Assembly (NCBI RefSeq): GCF_026342015.1
Contig: NZ_JAPENL010000002.1
Location: forward strand, 1,989,001 to 2,053,000
DNA: 64,000 bases
Direction: 5' to 3'
From: Micromonospora lupini
GTDB lineage: Bacteria > Actinomycetota > Actinomycetes > Mycobacteriales > Micromonosporaceae
Below, in pieces: positions 42,042 through 50,605 of this stretch; position 1 is the first letter of the stretch; each line of letters opens with the position of its first letter. The position numbers and the translations under genes were made by a program. The notes beneath the pieces were generated by a model. The model made no database searches. It was not told the DNA's origin and saw only the letters and a list, made by a program, of their open reading frames with translations.

Positions 42042-42923
42042 ATGGACGCCACCAACCAGCTCGGCGAGTTTCTGCGTGCCCGGCGGGAACAGATCCGGCC
42101 CGAGGACGTCGGTCTCGGCCCGGGCGTCGGTCTGCGCCGGGTGCCTGGCCTGCGCCGGGAGGAGGTGGCGATGCTCGCCGGCATCAGCGCCGACTACTAC
42201 CTGCGGTTGGAGCAGGGCCGTGAGCGACACCCGTCGGTACAGGTCCTCGACGCGCTCGCCGGGGTGTTGCGGCTGGACCCGGAGGCCACCGCGTACATGA
42301 TCGGGTTGACGCGCCCGCGGTCGCGCCGGGCGGTCCGGCCGGCCGTCGAGCGGGTGCCGGCAAGTGTCCTGCACCTGGTGCGGGAGCTCCCGATGCCGGC
42401 CTTCGTGCAGAACCGCTATCTCGACATCCTGGCGTCGAACCGGATGGCGAGGGCGCTGTCGCCGAACCTCGCGCCGGGGGCCAACCGGCTCCGCGCGGTG
42501 TTCCTGGACGCGGCGGAGCGGGAGTTGTTCCGGGACTGGCGGCAGGCGATGCAGAGTGTGGTGGGGCAGATGCGCGCCGACTCGGCCGAGGACGCCGACG
42601 ACCCGCGACTGACGGCGCTGGTGGGGGAGTTGTCGCTCAAGAGCGACTGTTTCCGCCAGTTGTGGGCCCGGCACGAGGTGCGGCGGCGCGAGGGTGTGGT
42701 GAGCCGGCTGCACCACCCCGAGGTGGGCGATCTCGACCTGTACTGCGACAAGCTCACCGTCGCCGGCGCCGAGGGGCAGCTCCTGGTGATCTACCACGCC
42801 GAGCCCGGTACGGAGTCGGCACGGTCGTTGGCGCTGCTCGGCTCGATCGCGGCCAGCACGCCGGACGGCGGCGCGGACAGCCTCCGGGCCGGCGATCCGG
42901 CACGCCTGTATCCCTTGGAGTGA
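42042..42923 (+). CDS. XRE helix-turn-helix regulator with MmyB-like ligand domain
   Basis: Protein of 293 aa. Residues 1-75 form an XRE helix-turn-helix (LGEFLRARREQI ... GLRREEVAMLAGISADYYLRLEQGRERHPSVQVLDALAGVL). The rest is the MmyB-like ligand-binding domain (VRELPMPAFVQNRYLDILASNRMARALSPN). Typical partners are divergent reductases, as here. A weak dyad GTGAC/GTCAC lies at 41995-42011. Confidence 0.88.
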   Translation: MDATNQLGEFLRARREQIRPEDVGLGPGVGLRRVPGLRREEVAMLAGISADYYLRLEQGRERHPSVQVLDALAGVLRLDPEATAYMIGLTRPRSRRAVRPAVERVPASVLHLVRELPMPAFVQNRYLDILASNRMARALSPNLAPGANRLRAVFLDAAERELFRDWRQAMQSVVGQMRADSAEDADDPRLTALVGELSLKSDCFRQLWARHEVRRREGVVSRLHHPEVGDLDLYCDKLTVAGAEGQLLVIYHAEPGTESARSLALLGSIAASTPDGGADSLRAGDPARLYPLE

Positions 42924-42950
42924 GTGCCGCGCCCGCGGGGTTGACGGAAG

Positions 42951-42978
42951 ATGTTTGTGAGTGCACACTTACAAACAT
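42951..42978. promoter_or_regulatory. TetR operator, site 1 (own promoter)
   Basis: ATGTTTGT (42951-42958) and ACAAACAT (42971-42978) are perfect 8-bp arms around a 12-bp partly symmetrical centre; the site runs into the ATG of the TetR gene. The 20-mer GTGAGTGCACACTTACAAAC (42957-42976) recurs exactly upstream of the next gene. TTGACG at 42941-42946 is a candidate -35 box, so binding would block transcription. Confidence 0.82.
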
Positions 42979-43519
42979 GCGATCCACCGCCGAGGCCCGC
43001 CGGGCCACCGTTCTGAACGCCGCCGTGTCGGCGTTCGCGCGCACCGGCTTCCACGCCACCCCGGTCACCGCCGTGGCGGCCGCCGCCGGCATCTCCGAGG
43101 CGTACGTCTTCCGGCTCTTCGCCGGAAAGCTCGGGCTGTTCGTGGCGGCCGCCGGGACGTGCTTCGAGCGGATAGTCGTGGCGCTCGAGGCCGGGGCGGA
43201 GCGTGCCGGCGACGCGGGGCCGGAGGAGGTCCTGGAGGCGATGGGCGACGCCTACGCCGAGCTGATCGCCGACCGAGACCTCCTGCTGTTCCAGGTGCAG
43301 GCGCAGGCCGTCACGGACGTCCCCGAGATCGCCGAGGCGGTGCGGGCCGGCTACAAGCGGGTCGCCACCTTCGTGCGGAGTCGGTCCGGCGCCAGCGACG
43401 CGCAGGTGCAGCAGTTCTTCGCGTACGGCCAGCTCTGCCACCTGATCGTGACCGCCGGCCTGGAGCAGGTGCCCGAGCCGTGGGCTCGTGCGCTGACCGC
43501 GGGCATCCGCCACCCCTGA
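42977..43519 (+). CDS. TetR family regulator of the adjacent oxidoreductase gene
   Basis: Protein of 180 aa. Helix-turn-helix in RRATVLNAAVSAFARTGFHATPVTAVAAAAGISEAYVFRLFAGKLGLF, followed by a helical ligand domain. The start codon lies within its own operator, so repression probably acts on transcription and the message may be almost leaderless. The same operator precedes the quinone-oxidoreductase-like gene downstream, indicating that this is its target. Confidence 0.88.
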   Translation: MRSTAEARRATVLNAAVSAFARTGFHATPVTAVAAAAGISEAYVFRLFAGKLGLFVAAAGTCFERIVVALEAGAERAGDAGPEEVLEAMGDAYAELIADRDLLLFQVQAQAVTDVPEIAEAVRAGYKRVATFVRSRSGASDAQVQQFFAYGQLCHLIVTAGLEQVPEPWARALTAGIRHP

Positions 43520-43580
43520 TCCCGACGTCCGCACCACCGGGCCGCTCCCTGGCGGCCCACTTTTTCCGCCAAGCATGTGT

Positions 43581-43601
43581 GTGAGTGCACACTTACAAAC
43601 A
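43581..43601 (+). promoter_or_regulatory. TetR operator, site 2 (oxidoreductase promoter)
   Basis: Exact 21-bp match to the core of site 1 (42957-42977), 14 bp before the GTG start of the oxidoreductase gene and overlapping its leader. The left flank differs (TGTGTGTGAG in place of TGTTTGTGAG), so the dyad is slightly less perfect. Duplication of a long identical operator indicates co-regulation by the TetR protein. Confidence 0.82.
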
Positions 43602-43614
43602 GAAGGAGAACACT

Positions 43615-44646
43615 GTGACGACCGACAGGATGATCACCGAAGTGGTACTGCCCGGCGTGGTGGAGCCGGACGGGCTCCAGATCAACAGCCGCGCCATGCC
43701 CGTACCCGCCGCGGGGCAGGCGCTCGTCGAGGTCGAGGCCACCGGCATCTCGTTCGCCGAGCAGAGCATGCGCCGCGACCTCTACCCCGGCCAGCCGAAG
43801 TTTCCGTTCGTGCCCGGCTACGACCTCGTCGGCACCGTCCGAACGGTGGGCCCGGGAGGCGACGGCTCGCTTGTCGGCACCCGGGTCGCGGCGGTCACCA
43901 AGACCGGCGCCTGGGCCACGCACGCCGTGGTGGACGTCGACGACCTCACCCCGGTGCCGCCCGACGTGGACCCGGCCGCGGCCGAGACCGTCGTCGTCAA
44001 CGGGGTGACCGCCTGGCAGATGCTGCACGGCGCCCGCCTGCGGGCCGGACAGACGATCCTCGTGCACGGCGCGAACGGCGGCGTCGGAACCGTGCTCGTC
44101 CAACTCGGACGCCACCTGGGGCTGCGGGTCATCGGCACCGCCGCGGCCCGGCACCACGCGGCGCTGCGCGAACTCGGCGTCGAACCGCTTGACTACCGCG
44201 ACCCGGACCTGGCCGCACGCGTGCGCGAACTGTCGCCCGCGGGCGTCGACGCCGTCTTCGACCCGGTCGCCGGCCCGGGCGTACGCACCTCGTTCCGGCT
44301 GCTCGCCCCCGGTGGGAAGCTGGTCGTCTACGGCAACGCCTCCGCCCTGGGCTCCGCACGCTCGATCGTCTGGGTCTTCGTGAAGCTGCTGGCCCGCCTC
44401 TACACCTGGAACGCCCTGCCGAACGGCCACCGGGCCGGGTTCTACAACTTCTGGGCCGGCAGCCTGACCCGCCGCGCGGCGTTCCGGCGGCGGCTGCGTA
44501 CCGACCTCGGCATCGTGCTCGACCTGCTCCGCCAGGGCGTGATCGTCCCGCAGATCGCCGCCCGTTACCCGCTCACCGAGGTCTCCGCCGCGCTGGCCTT
44601 CGCCGAGGCCCGCAGCCGTCCGGGCAAGGTCGTGCTGGAGCCCTGA
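43615..44646 (+). CDS. Zinc-independent quinone oxidoreductase-like alcohol dehydrogenase (MDR)
   Basis: Protein of 343 aa from GTG 43615 with AAGGAGAAC upstream. GroES-like N-terminal domain (GISFAEQSMRRDLYPGQPKFPFVPGYDLVGTV), NADPH-binding HGANGGVGTVLVQLGRHLG. No zinc-ligand cysteine cluster, as in quinone reductase-type enzymes. It probably reduces quinones or enones with NADPH, and is a likely target of the TetR regulator sensing such compounds. Confidence 0.88.
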   Translation: MTTDRMITEVVLPGVVEPDGLQINSRAMPVPAAGQALVEVEATGISFAEQSMRRDLYPGQPKFPFVPGYDLVGTVRTVGPGGDGSLVGTRVAAVTKTGAWATHAVVDVDDLTPVPPDVDPAAAETVVVNGVTAWQMLHGARLRAGQTILVHGANGGVGTVLVQLGRHLGLRVIGTAAARHHAALRELGVEPLDYRDPDLAARVRELSPAGVDAVFDPVAGPGVRTSFRLLAPGGKLVVYGNASALGSARSIVWVFVKLLARLYTWNALPNGHRAGFYNFWAGSLTRRAAFRRRLRTDLGIVLDLLRQGVIVPQIAARYPLTEVSAALAFAEARSRPGKVVLEP

Positions 44647-44653
44647 CCGTCCC

Positions 44654-45829
44654 TCACGTCGAGGGCGCGGGCGCCTCCGGCGGGTGGCCGCGGGCACGGA
44701 TGCCGTCCGCGACAGCGACCCCGGCCAGGACGAGGGCGGCGACGAGGCCGGACACCAGCGCGGGCGCACGCACCAGAGCGGGGCCCGCGAGCACCAGCAC
44801 GATCAGCGCGACCGACCGGGACGGTGAAACCCGGCTGAACACCTCGTACTCGAATCGGGCGCGACCGGCCAGGAACAGCGCGGGTCCGCCGAGGAGGACA
44901 CCTGCCAGCCAGGGCGTGGTGGACGCGGTGGGGTGGGCGATGACGACTTCGAAGCCGGTCGCCGTCGGGACCACTCCGGCCACCATGAGCAGATGGGTGT
45001 TGGGGGCCGACCGTACGAATCCGCCGGGGTCCCGCGAGGACTCGATAGCGGCCTGTAGCAGGGCCCCGGCACGGTGGACGTAGATCTGCCACAACAGCAC
45101 GGTGGCGGCGAAGGCCACGACGAGCGCCACCGTACGGATCGCCGTCACACCGTTGTCGGCGTAGGTCAACGTGGTGACGAGGACGAGGTCACCCAGGGCG
45201 AGGGTGAAGAACTGCTGGTAGCGCTCCGCCAGATGGTCGGCTGCCACCGAGTACTGGAGCATGGGTAGTCGGCCGAGTCGCGGCGTCGGGTATCGGAGCC
45301 AGGCTGACCCGTAGTCGACAGCGAGCGCCACAGCCCACAGCAGGGCTCGCGCCGGGCCCGCCACGAGACCGCCGGCCAGCCAGGGCACGGCGGACACGAC
45401 GGACCAGAAGATGAGCCGGTTGGCGGGCGCGGCGCGACCGTGCAGCGCGGCGACGAGAAGGACGCCACGTCCCACCTGGACGGCCACGTATGCGCCCGCG
45501 AAGAGCAGAGCGTGCTCGGTGAAGGCGCCGGGCAGTGAGCCAGCCAGCAGGATGGTCCCGAGCATGACCCAGAGCGTCGTGAGGAAGACGGGAGGTCTCT
45601 GCGCATGGGAGAGTTCGGTTGCCAGCGCGGTCGCCGACCAGATCCACCAGATCGCCATCAGCACCAACGCGGTCTGCGCGATCCCGACCCAGTCGAGACG
45701 CTGCGCCAGAGTGCGGGAGGTCAGGGCGAGCGCGGCGACGAAGACCAGATCGAGAAAGAGTTCCAGCAGGGTCGCCCGCTGAGGCCCCTCGTCCCTGCGG
45801 GTCAGGCCCACCGCTCGGTCGGTAGTCAT
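44654..45829 (-). CDS. Low-temperature requirement A (LtrA) family membrane protein
   Basis: Protein of 391 aa with about 10-12 hydrophobic helices. The N-terminal LLELFLDLVFVAALALTSRTL and the mid-protein AERYQQFFTLALGDLVLVT are signatures of LtrA, named from Listeria where it is required for growth at low temperature. The molecular function is not established. It is convergent with the oxidoreductase gene. Confidence 0.9.
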   Translation of the reverse strand: MTTDRAVGLTRRDEGPQRATLLELFLDLVFVAALALTSRTLAQRLDWVGIAQTALVLMAIWWIWSATALATELSHAQRPPVFLTTLWVMLGTILLAGSLPGAFTEHALLFAGAYVAVQVGRGVLLVAALHGRAAPANRLIFWSVVSAVPWLAGGLVAGPARALLWAVALAVDYGSAWLRYPTPRLGRLPMLQYSVAADHLAERYQQFFTLALGDLVLVTTLTYADNGVTAIRTVALVVAFAATVLLWQIYVHRAGALLQAAIESSRDPGGFVRSAPNTHLLMVAGVVPTATGFEVVIAHPTASTTPWLAGVLLGGPALFLAGRARFEYEVFSRVSPSRSVALIVLVLAGPALVRAPALVSGLVAALVLAGVAVADGIRARGHPPEAPAPST

Positions 45830-46104
45830 CAGGTGCCCGTCTGGTGGCTTCGGGACCTTGATGCTAGTGAGGTATCACCGTCAGTTCCGGCAAAGCCGCA
45901 GGTCAGACCCTATCGGTCGGCGGGGTCAACGTGGCTGCGCAGGGCGCCGCTGCTACCGCCCTCGTTGTCCCAGACCGCGTACTGACAGGCGGTAGCCGCC
46001 GACGGGCCCGGACGCGGCGCGGCGCGGCGGTCAGGACGCGGGCCCAGGGGCGGTCGGGGTCGGGACGGAGATCGGGCGGCCTGTCGCGCGATGGTGGGCA
46101 TGAC

Positions 46105-46533
46105 TCAGCCGTCCTGGCGCGGCGTCGGCGGAGCCGGGGCGACGCCGGTCCTCGACAGGGGAACGGAACCGGACGAGGGCCAACCGGGCGGGGGTGCCGA
46201 GGAACGGCGATCGCGCAGCCGGAGCTGGAGGATCCGGGCAGTGCCGGGTAGGGCCACGAGGAGGACGCCGATCACGGCCGCCAGCAGCAGCGCCACGCCG
46301 GTGGGCAGGGCCGAGTGCGCCCCGAGGAAGGACACCTCGGTCTGCTGCCCGTTCTGCAGTACGAAGATCAGAAGCAGCAGGAGCATGACCGCGAAAACCA
46401 CTGCGACGATCCACAGATCCCCGATCCGCGATCGCTTCACCGCCAGTCGGACGGGGGCCGGGCGAGAATCGGTGGGGCCCTCGTGACCGTTGATGGTGGC
46501 GGGTTGGATGGGTCTGTTCGGGGGTGCGGTCAC
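46105..46533 (-). CDS. LapA-domain (DUF1049) inner-membrane protein
   Basis: Protein of about 142 aa. Two hydrophobic helices (LWIVAVVFAVMLLLLLIFVLQN and GVALLLAAVIGVLLVAL) flank GQQTEVSFLGAHSALP, the LapA/DUF1049 pattern; a proline-rich tail follows. GTG 46533 is chosen as the first start after the gene-free upstream region; the ribosome-binding site is poor and a more internal start is possible. LapA proteins are linked to lipopolysaccharide assembly in Gram-negatives; the role here is unknown. Confidence 0.72.
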   Translation of the reverse strand: MTAPPNRPIQPATINGHEGPTDSRPAPVRLAVKRSRIGDLWIVAVVFAVMLLLLLIFVLQNGQQTEVSFLGAHSALPTGVALLLAAVIGVLLVALPGTARILQLRLRDRRSSAPPPGWPSSGSVPLSRTGVAPAPPTPRQDG

Positions 46534-47063
46534 GACGATCCGCCGCCTTCCGATGGGTGCCCGGCACGGCTGACTGCCAGCGTGCGGGCTGGGGGCGGGC
46601 CGTCGACAGACCGTCGCGGCCCGGCGAGCCGGTGCGGGGGAAGGGGCCGGCCAGCGGTGCCACGCGAAGTCGGCGACCGGGTCGAATGGGTGTGCGGCGG
46701 CGAGTACTTCGAGCGTACGCCGTCGTGACCGACTCCACCGTTCAGGCGACCGCCGACTGGTTGGCGCGGCCGGTGCGCGTGCAGCCGCCCAGGCCGGGGC
46801 GTAGGCTGGGCATGTCGCCCGGGGCCCCCGGTGGCCGCCGGATGTCGCCGCCACCAGCCCGTCAGGGGCGTTATCGATCGACATCGCCCCCGCTGCGGCG
46901 TGCTGATCGTTCTGGTCGTTCTCGACCACGGCCCGCCAGTCGGATTCACCGGTCACCGCACATTCGGTTCCCCGGTGACGGCAGCGAATGGCATCCCACC
47001 CGCGCTTTCACACCGCCGTCCAGGAGCGTCGCCGGTCCGGACGGCTCAACAAGGGAGCACCAG
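46534..47063. other. 530-bp stretch without a supported gene
   Basis: Between the LapA-type gene and the small protein gene. Frames on both strands are open but low-complexity and lack family features, so no gene is called. One loose inverted repeat is visible, GGGGCG (46865-46870) with CGCCCC (46885-46890), centred on an AT-rich TTATCGATCGACAT spacer. The promoter of the glycosyltransferase cluster should lie in its right part. Confidence 0.5.
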
Positions 47064-47237
47064 ATGAGGATCGCCAAGCACAGGATCGTCAGCGCGCTAC
47101 GTGATCGAGGCCAGCAGGCCCGGGCCGACTGGGTCGAGCGTGAGCTGCCGGAGCGAGTGGACCCGGCCAAGAACTCCGGGCTGCTCGCCACCCTGCACCT
47201 CGACCCGGCCGACCTCGCCGACGCGCCGTCGCCGTGA
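47064..47237 (+). CDS. 57-aa conserved-type protein leading the glycosyltransferase cluster
   Basis: Starts ATG 47064 with AAGGGAG nine bases upstream. The peptide is charged and helical (MRIAKHRIVSALRDRGQQAR, then WVERELPERVDPAKNSG and LLATLHLDP). I do not recognise a named family. From memory, similar short ORFs precede glycosyltransferase genes in related actinobacteria. Its stop overlaps the GTG of the glycosyltransferase, indicating coupled translation. Confidence 0.7.
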   Translation: MRIAKHRIVSALRDRGQQARADWVERELPERVDPAKNSGLLATLHLDPADLADAPSP

Positions 47238-48289
47238 GGGTTGCGCTCCTCGGCCCAGTCGCCTGGCGTACGCCCCCGCACCACTACGGCCCCTGGGAGC
47301 AGGTGACCGGCCTGCTCGCCGAGGGGTTGGTCAGCCGAGGCGTGGACGTGACGCTCTTCGCGACGCTGGACTCCGTCACCTCCGCCCGGCTCGACGGCGT
47401 CACCCCCCGGGGGTACGCGGACGACCCGACCGTGGACGGCCGGGTGTGGGAGGCGATGCACGTCTCCCACGCGTTCGCCCGCTCGGCGGAGTTCGACCTG
47501 GTGCACAGTCACCTCGACTGGCTGCCGCTGGCGTTCGCGGAGCACTGCCACGCTCCACTGCTCACCACAGTGCACGGCTTCTCCGGGGCCGGGATCCTGC
47601 CCGCCTACGCCCGAGCACGCTCGTCGTACGTGTCGATCTCCGACGCCGACCGGGCGCCTGCGCTCGACTACGTCGCCACGGTCCACCACGGCGTCGACGT
47701 CGGCGGGCTGCCGTTCACGGGCGACGCCGGCCCGGGACTGGCCGCGTTCGGCCGCATCCACCCCGACAAGGGCACCCACACCGCGATCGAGATCGCCCGC
47801 CGCGCCGGCCGACCCCTGACCATCTGCGGCATCGTGCAGGACGAGCGGTACTTCGCCGAGCAGGTGGCCCCGCACATCGACGGGGACCAGGTCGTCTTCC
47901 TCGGGTCGGTCGGCCCGCGCCGACGCGCCGAGGTGCTGGGCGCCAGCACCGCCCTGCTGCACCCGATCGCGTTCGACGAACCGTTCGGCCTGTCGGTGGT
48001 GGAGTCGATGGTCTGCGGCACGCCTGTCGTCGCGTACGCGCGGGGGTCCATGCCGGAGGTCGTCGACGACCGCGTCACCGGATGTCTCGTCCACACCGTC
48101 GAGCAGGCAGTCGACGCGGTGACAGTGGTCGCCGGCCTCGACCGGGCCGCCTGCCGGGAACGGGCCTTGCAACGCTTCGGCGCGGATCGAATGGTCAGCG
48201 ACTATCTCGCCGTCTACGAGCGCCTCGTCGGCCGCGTCGCCGCACCCGTCGAGCGACAGGCCGTCCCCGACCAGGCGACAGTGCTCTGA
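47234..48289 (+). CDS. GT4-like glycosyltransferase
   Basis: Protein of 351 aa, GT-B fold. N-terminal RVALLGPVAWRTPPHHYGPWEQVTGLLAEGL is the acceptor domain start; the donor domain contains AFGRIHPDKGTHTAIEIARRAGRPLTICG and the E-x7-E motif region (HPIAFDEPFGLSVVESMVCGTPVVAYARGSMPEVV). It probably transfers mannose or glucose from a nucleotide sugar. GTG start overlaps the small gene by four bases. Confidence 0.9.
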   Translation: MRVALLGPVAWRTPPHHYGPWEQVTGLLAEGLVSRGVDVTLFATLDSVTSARLDGVTPRGYADDPTVDGRVWEAMHVSHAFARSAEFDLVHSHLDWLPLAFAEHCHAPLLTTVHGFSGAGILPAYARARSSYVSISDADRAPALDYVATVHHGVDVGGLPFTGDAGPGLAAFGRIHPDKGTHTAIEIARRAGRPLTICGIVQDERYFAEQVAPHIDGDQVVFLGSVGPRRRAEVLGASTALLHPIAFDEPFGLSVVESMVCGTPVVAYARGSMPEVVDDRVTGCLVHTVEQAVDAVTVVAGLDRAACRERALQRFGADRMVSDYLAVYERLVGRVAAPVERQAVPDQATVL

Positions 48290-48325
48290 CACCCCACCCG
48301 TAGCTGATCACCCCCGAACACGTTC

Positions 48326-48350
48326 CGCCGGTCACACACGCTGACCGGCG
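48326..48350 (+). terminator. Hairpin between the two glycosyltransferase genes
   Basis: CGCCGGTC (48326-48333) and GACCGGCG (48343-48350) are perfect 8-bp arms with a nine-base loop, in the 130-bp gap between the two GT genes. Could be an attenuator, a weak terminator or a processing site that sets relative expression within the cluster. Confidence 0.45.
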
Positions 48351-48419
48351 TGCGCCCTCACCGCGTGAGGCGTGCCCCCGTACCACGGTGGCGGCCGACA
48401 ACCGGAAGGCCCGACGTTC

Positions 48420-49556
48420 ATGCTCAGCTACGGATTCCTCAGCACCCACCCGCCGACCCGGTGTGGACTTGCCACCTTCAACTCAGCCCTCGCCGCCCAC
48501 CTCACCGCCGACGGCACGCGCGGTGGGATCGTGCGGGTCACCGACCACGGCGACGACCAGCGGCCCACCCCGGGGGTCGTGCACACCTGGTCGGCGCGGA
48601 CGCCGGCCGGGTGGCGGGACGCCGCCGCCGCCCTGAACACCTTCGACGTGGCAATCGTCCAGCACGAGTACGGCATCTACCCGGGCGCCGACGGCGAGGA
48701 CGTCCTGCCCTTGCTGCGCCGGCTCACCGTGCCGAGCATCGTGGTTCTGCACACGGTGCTGCGCGAACCCTCCGCCCGACAGAAGTCCCTGCTGGAGCGG
48801 ATCGTCGCCGCCGCCGGGGCGGTCGTCACGATGACCGACACTGCCCGGGACCGCCTGCTCATCGGCTACGACGTGCCGGTGGAGAAGGTAACCGTCATCC
48901 CGCACGGCGCCGCCGAACTCGCCCGTGTGCCAGCCGACAGGCGTACCCGCCCGCACCTGCTCACCTGGGGGCTGATCGGCCCCGGCAAGGGCATCGAGTG
49001 GTCGCTGCGCGCCCTCGCCCGGTTGCAGGACCTGGATCCGACGCCCACCTACACGGTCGCCGGACGGACCCATCCGAAGGTGATCGAGCACCACGGCGAG
49101 ACGTACCGGTCGGGTCTGCACCAGCTCGGCGCCCAGCTCGGGATCGCGCACGCCGTGGACTACCAGGACGTCTACCACGACCAGGACGATCTGGGCCGCC
49201 TGATCCGCTCCGCCGACGTGGTCGTGCTGCCGTACGACTCCCGTGAACAGGTCACCTCGGGCGTGCTCATCGAGGCGGTGGCCGCCGGAGTGCCAGTCGT
49301 GGCCACGGCGTTCCCGCACGCCGTCGAGCTGCTCACCGGCGGGCCTGGTCTGGTCGTACCCCATCAGAACCCGGCGGCGCTGGCCCTGGCGGTCCGGCGG
49401 ATCCTGACCGAGCCGGGCCTCGCGACCCGGCTGGCCGGCCGGGTCCGGCCGCTGGCCGCGGATCTGCGCTGGCCGGCGGTGGCGGCCCGCTACGGCATGC
49501 TCGCCGAGCGGCTCACCGACGTACGCCCGTCCGTGGTCAGCGTGGCGTCGGCGTGA
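48420..49556 (+). CDS. GT4-like glycosyltransferase (second)
   Basis: Protein of 378 aa from ATG 48420 with GGAAGG nine bases upstream. GT-B features: PPTRCGLATFNSALAAHL, VQHEYGIYPGADG, GLIGPGKGIEWSLRALARL, YHDQDDLGRLIRSADVVVLPYDSREQVTSGVLIEAVAAGVPVVAT (E-x7-E region). Its N-terminus resembles enzymes annotated as mannosyl/mannosylfructose-type transferases. Overlaps the next gene by four bases (GTGA). Confidence 0.9.
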   Translation: MLSYGFLSTHPPTRCGLATFNSALAAHLTADGTRGGIVRVTDHGDDQRPTPGVVHTWSARTPAGWRDAAAALNTFDVAIVQHEYGIYPGADGEDVLPLLRRLTVPSIVVLHTVLREPSARQKSLLERIVAAAGAVVTMTDTARDRLLIGYDVPVEKVTVIPHGAAELARVPADRRTRPHLLTWGLIGPGKGIEWSLRALARLQDLDPTPTYTVAGRTHPKVIEHHGETYRSGLHQLGAQLGIAHAVDYQDVYHDQDDLGRLIRSADVVVLPYDSREQVTSGVLIEAVAAGVPVVATAFPHAVELLTGGPGLVVPHQNPAALALAVRRILTEPGLATRLAGRVRPLAADLRWPAVAARYGMLAERLTDVRPSVVSVASA

Positions 49557-50605
49557 CCGCGACCGCCGACCGCTCCCGGGCAACCTCCAGCAGGCGGTGG
49601 GTGACCGCGCCCCCGCCGAGCTTCGCGCACCTGGCCCGGCTGAGCGACGACACAGGCCTGTTCGAGCACGCCCGCCACGCCATCGTCCGGCGCGAGCACG
49701 GCTACTGCACCGACGACGTGGCCCGTGGCCTGGTGGTTCTCTGCCGCGAGCCCGAGCCGACGGCGGAGCTCCTGCGGCTCGCGGAGCGCTACCTCGCGTT
49801 CCTGACCCACGCCCAGGACGACGCCGGCGCCTTCCACAACCGGCTAGGGCACGACCGGCGCTGGACCGACGAGCCCGGCCTCGGCGACTGGTGGGGCCGA
49901 GCGCTGTGGGGGCTGGGCACGGCAGTCGCCCGCAGTCCCGCCGCCTGGGTACGGGAGGAGGCTCTTGTCGCCTTCAGTCGCGGGGCGACGCGGCGATCCC
50001 CTGCGCCGCACGCGATGGCCTTCGCCGGGCTCGGCGCGGCCGAGGTGCTGCGTCGCCATCCGGGCCACGTGACCGCGGCGACGTTGCTGGCGGACGCGGC
50101 CAACGCCGTCGGCGCACCGGACACCGACGCGCGGTGGCCCTGGCCGCAGCAGCGGTTGACCTACGCCAACGCGGCCCTCGCCGAGGTCGTCATCGTCGCC
50201 AGTCAGCTGCGCCACGGTGGCCCGCCCCTCGACGACGGCCTGCGGATGCTGGCCTGGCTGCGTGACGTGCAAACCCGCGACGGGCGGCTGTCGGTCGTAC
50301 CCGCCGCCGGGTGGCGACGCGGCGCCGTGCGCTTCCACCACGACCAGCAGCCGATCGAGGTCGCGGCCCTCGCGGACGCCTGCGCCACGGCCGCCACGGT
50401 GACCGGCGACCCGGCCTGGGACGACGGGCTACGGCAGGCGATCGGCTGGTTCCTCGGTGACAACGATCTCGGCGCGCCGATGTGGGACCCGAGCACCGGT
50501 GGCGGATACGACGGGCTGACCGCCCACGGCCCCAACCTCAACCAGGGCGCCGAATCGACCCTCGCGCTCATCGCCACGCTCCAGCACGCCCGGCGGTGGT
50601 CGTGA
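49553..50605 (+). CDS. Alpha/alpha-barrel carbohydrate-active-like protein
   Basis: Protein of 350 aa, all helical with repeated acidic/aromatic segments (YCTDDVARGLVVL, DDAGAFHNRLGHDRRWTDEPGLGDWWGRALWGLG, HDQQPIEVAALADACATAATVTGD, WDPSTGGGYDGLTAHGPNLNQGAESTLALIATLQHAR). The layout resembles (alpha/alpha)6 glycosidase folds. Proteins of this kind are often annotated only as glycosyltransferase or hypothetical. Its location between a glycosyltransferase and a GH130 protein, with 4-bp overlaps on both sides, suggests an enzyme acting on the same glycan. Confidence 0.7.
   Translation: MTATADRSRATSSRRWVTAPPPSFAHLARLSDDTGLFEHARHAIVRREHGYCTDDVARGLVVLCREPEPTAELLRLAERYLAFLTHAQDDAGAFHNRLGHDRRWTDEPGLGDWWGRALWGLGTAVARSPAAWVREEALVAFSRGATRRSPAPHAMAFAGLGAAEVLRRHPGHVTAATLLADAANAVGAPDTDARWPWPQQRLTYANAALAEVVIVASQLRHGGPPLDDGLRMLAWLRDVQTRDGRLSVVPAAGWRRGAVRFHHDQQPIEVAALADACATAATVTGDPAWDDGLRQAIGWFLGDNDLGAPMWDPSTGGGYDGLTAHGPNLNQGAESTLALIATLQHARRWS

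Noticed and set aside
45910..46101. Leftward 63-codon frame between the LtrA and LapA genes
   Set aside because: Mostly Pro/Arg-rich sequence, no good start context and no recognisable fold; kept as non-coding.
46524..47063. Rightward frame leading into the 57-aa gene
   Set aside because: Arg/Pro-rich, crosses the expected promoter; the ATG at 47064 has a clear ribosome-binding site.
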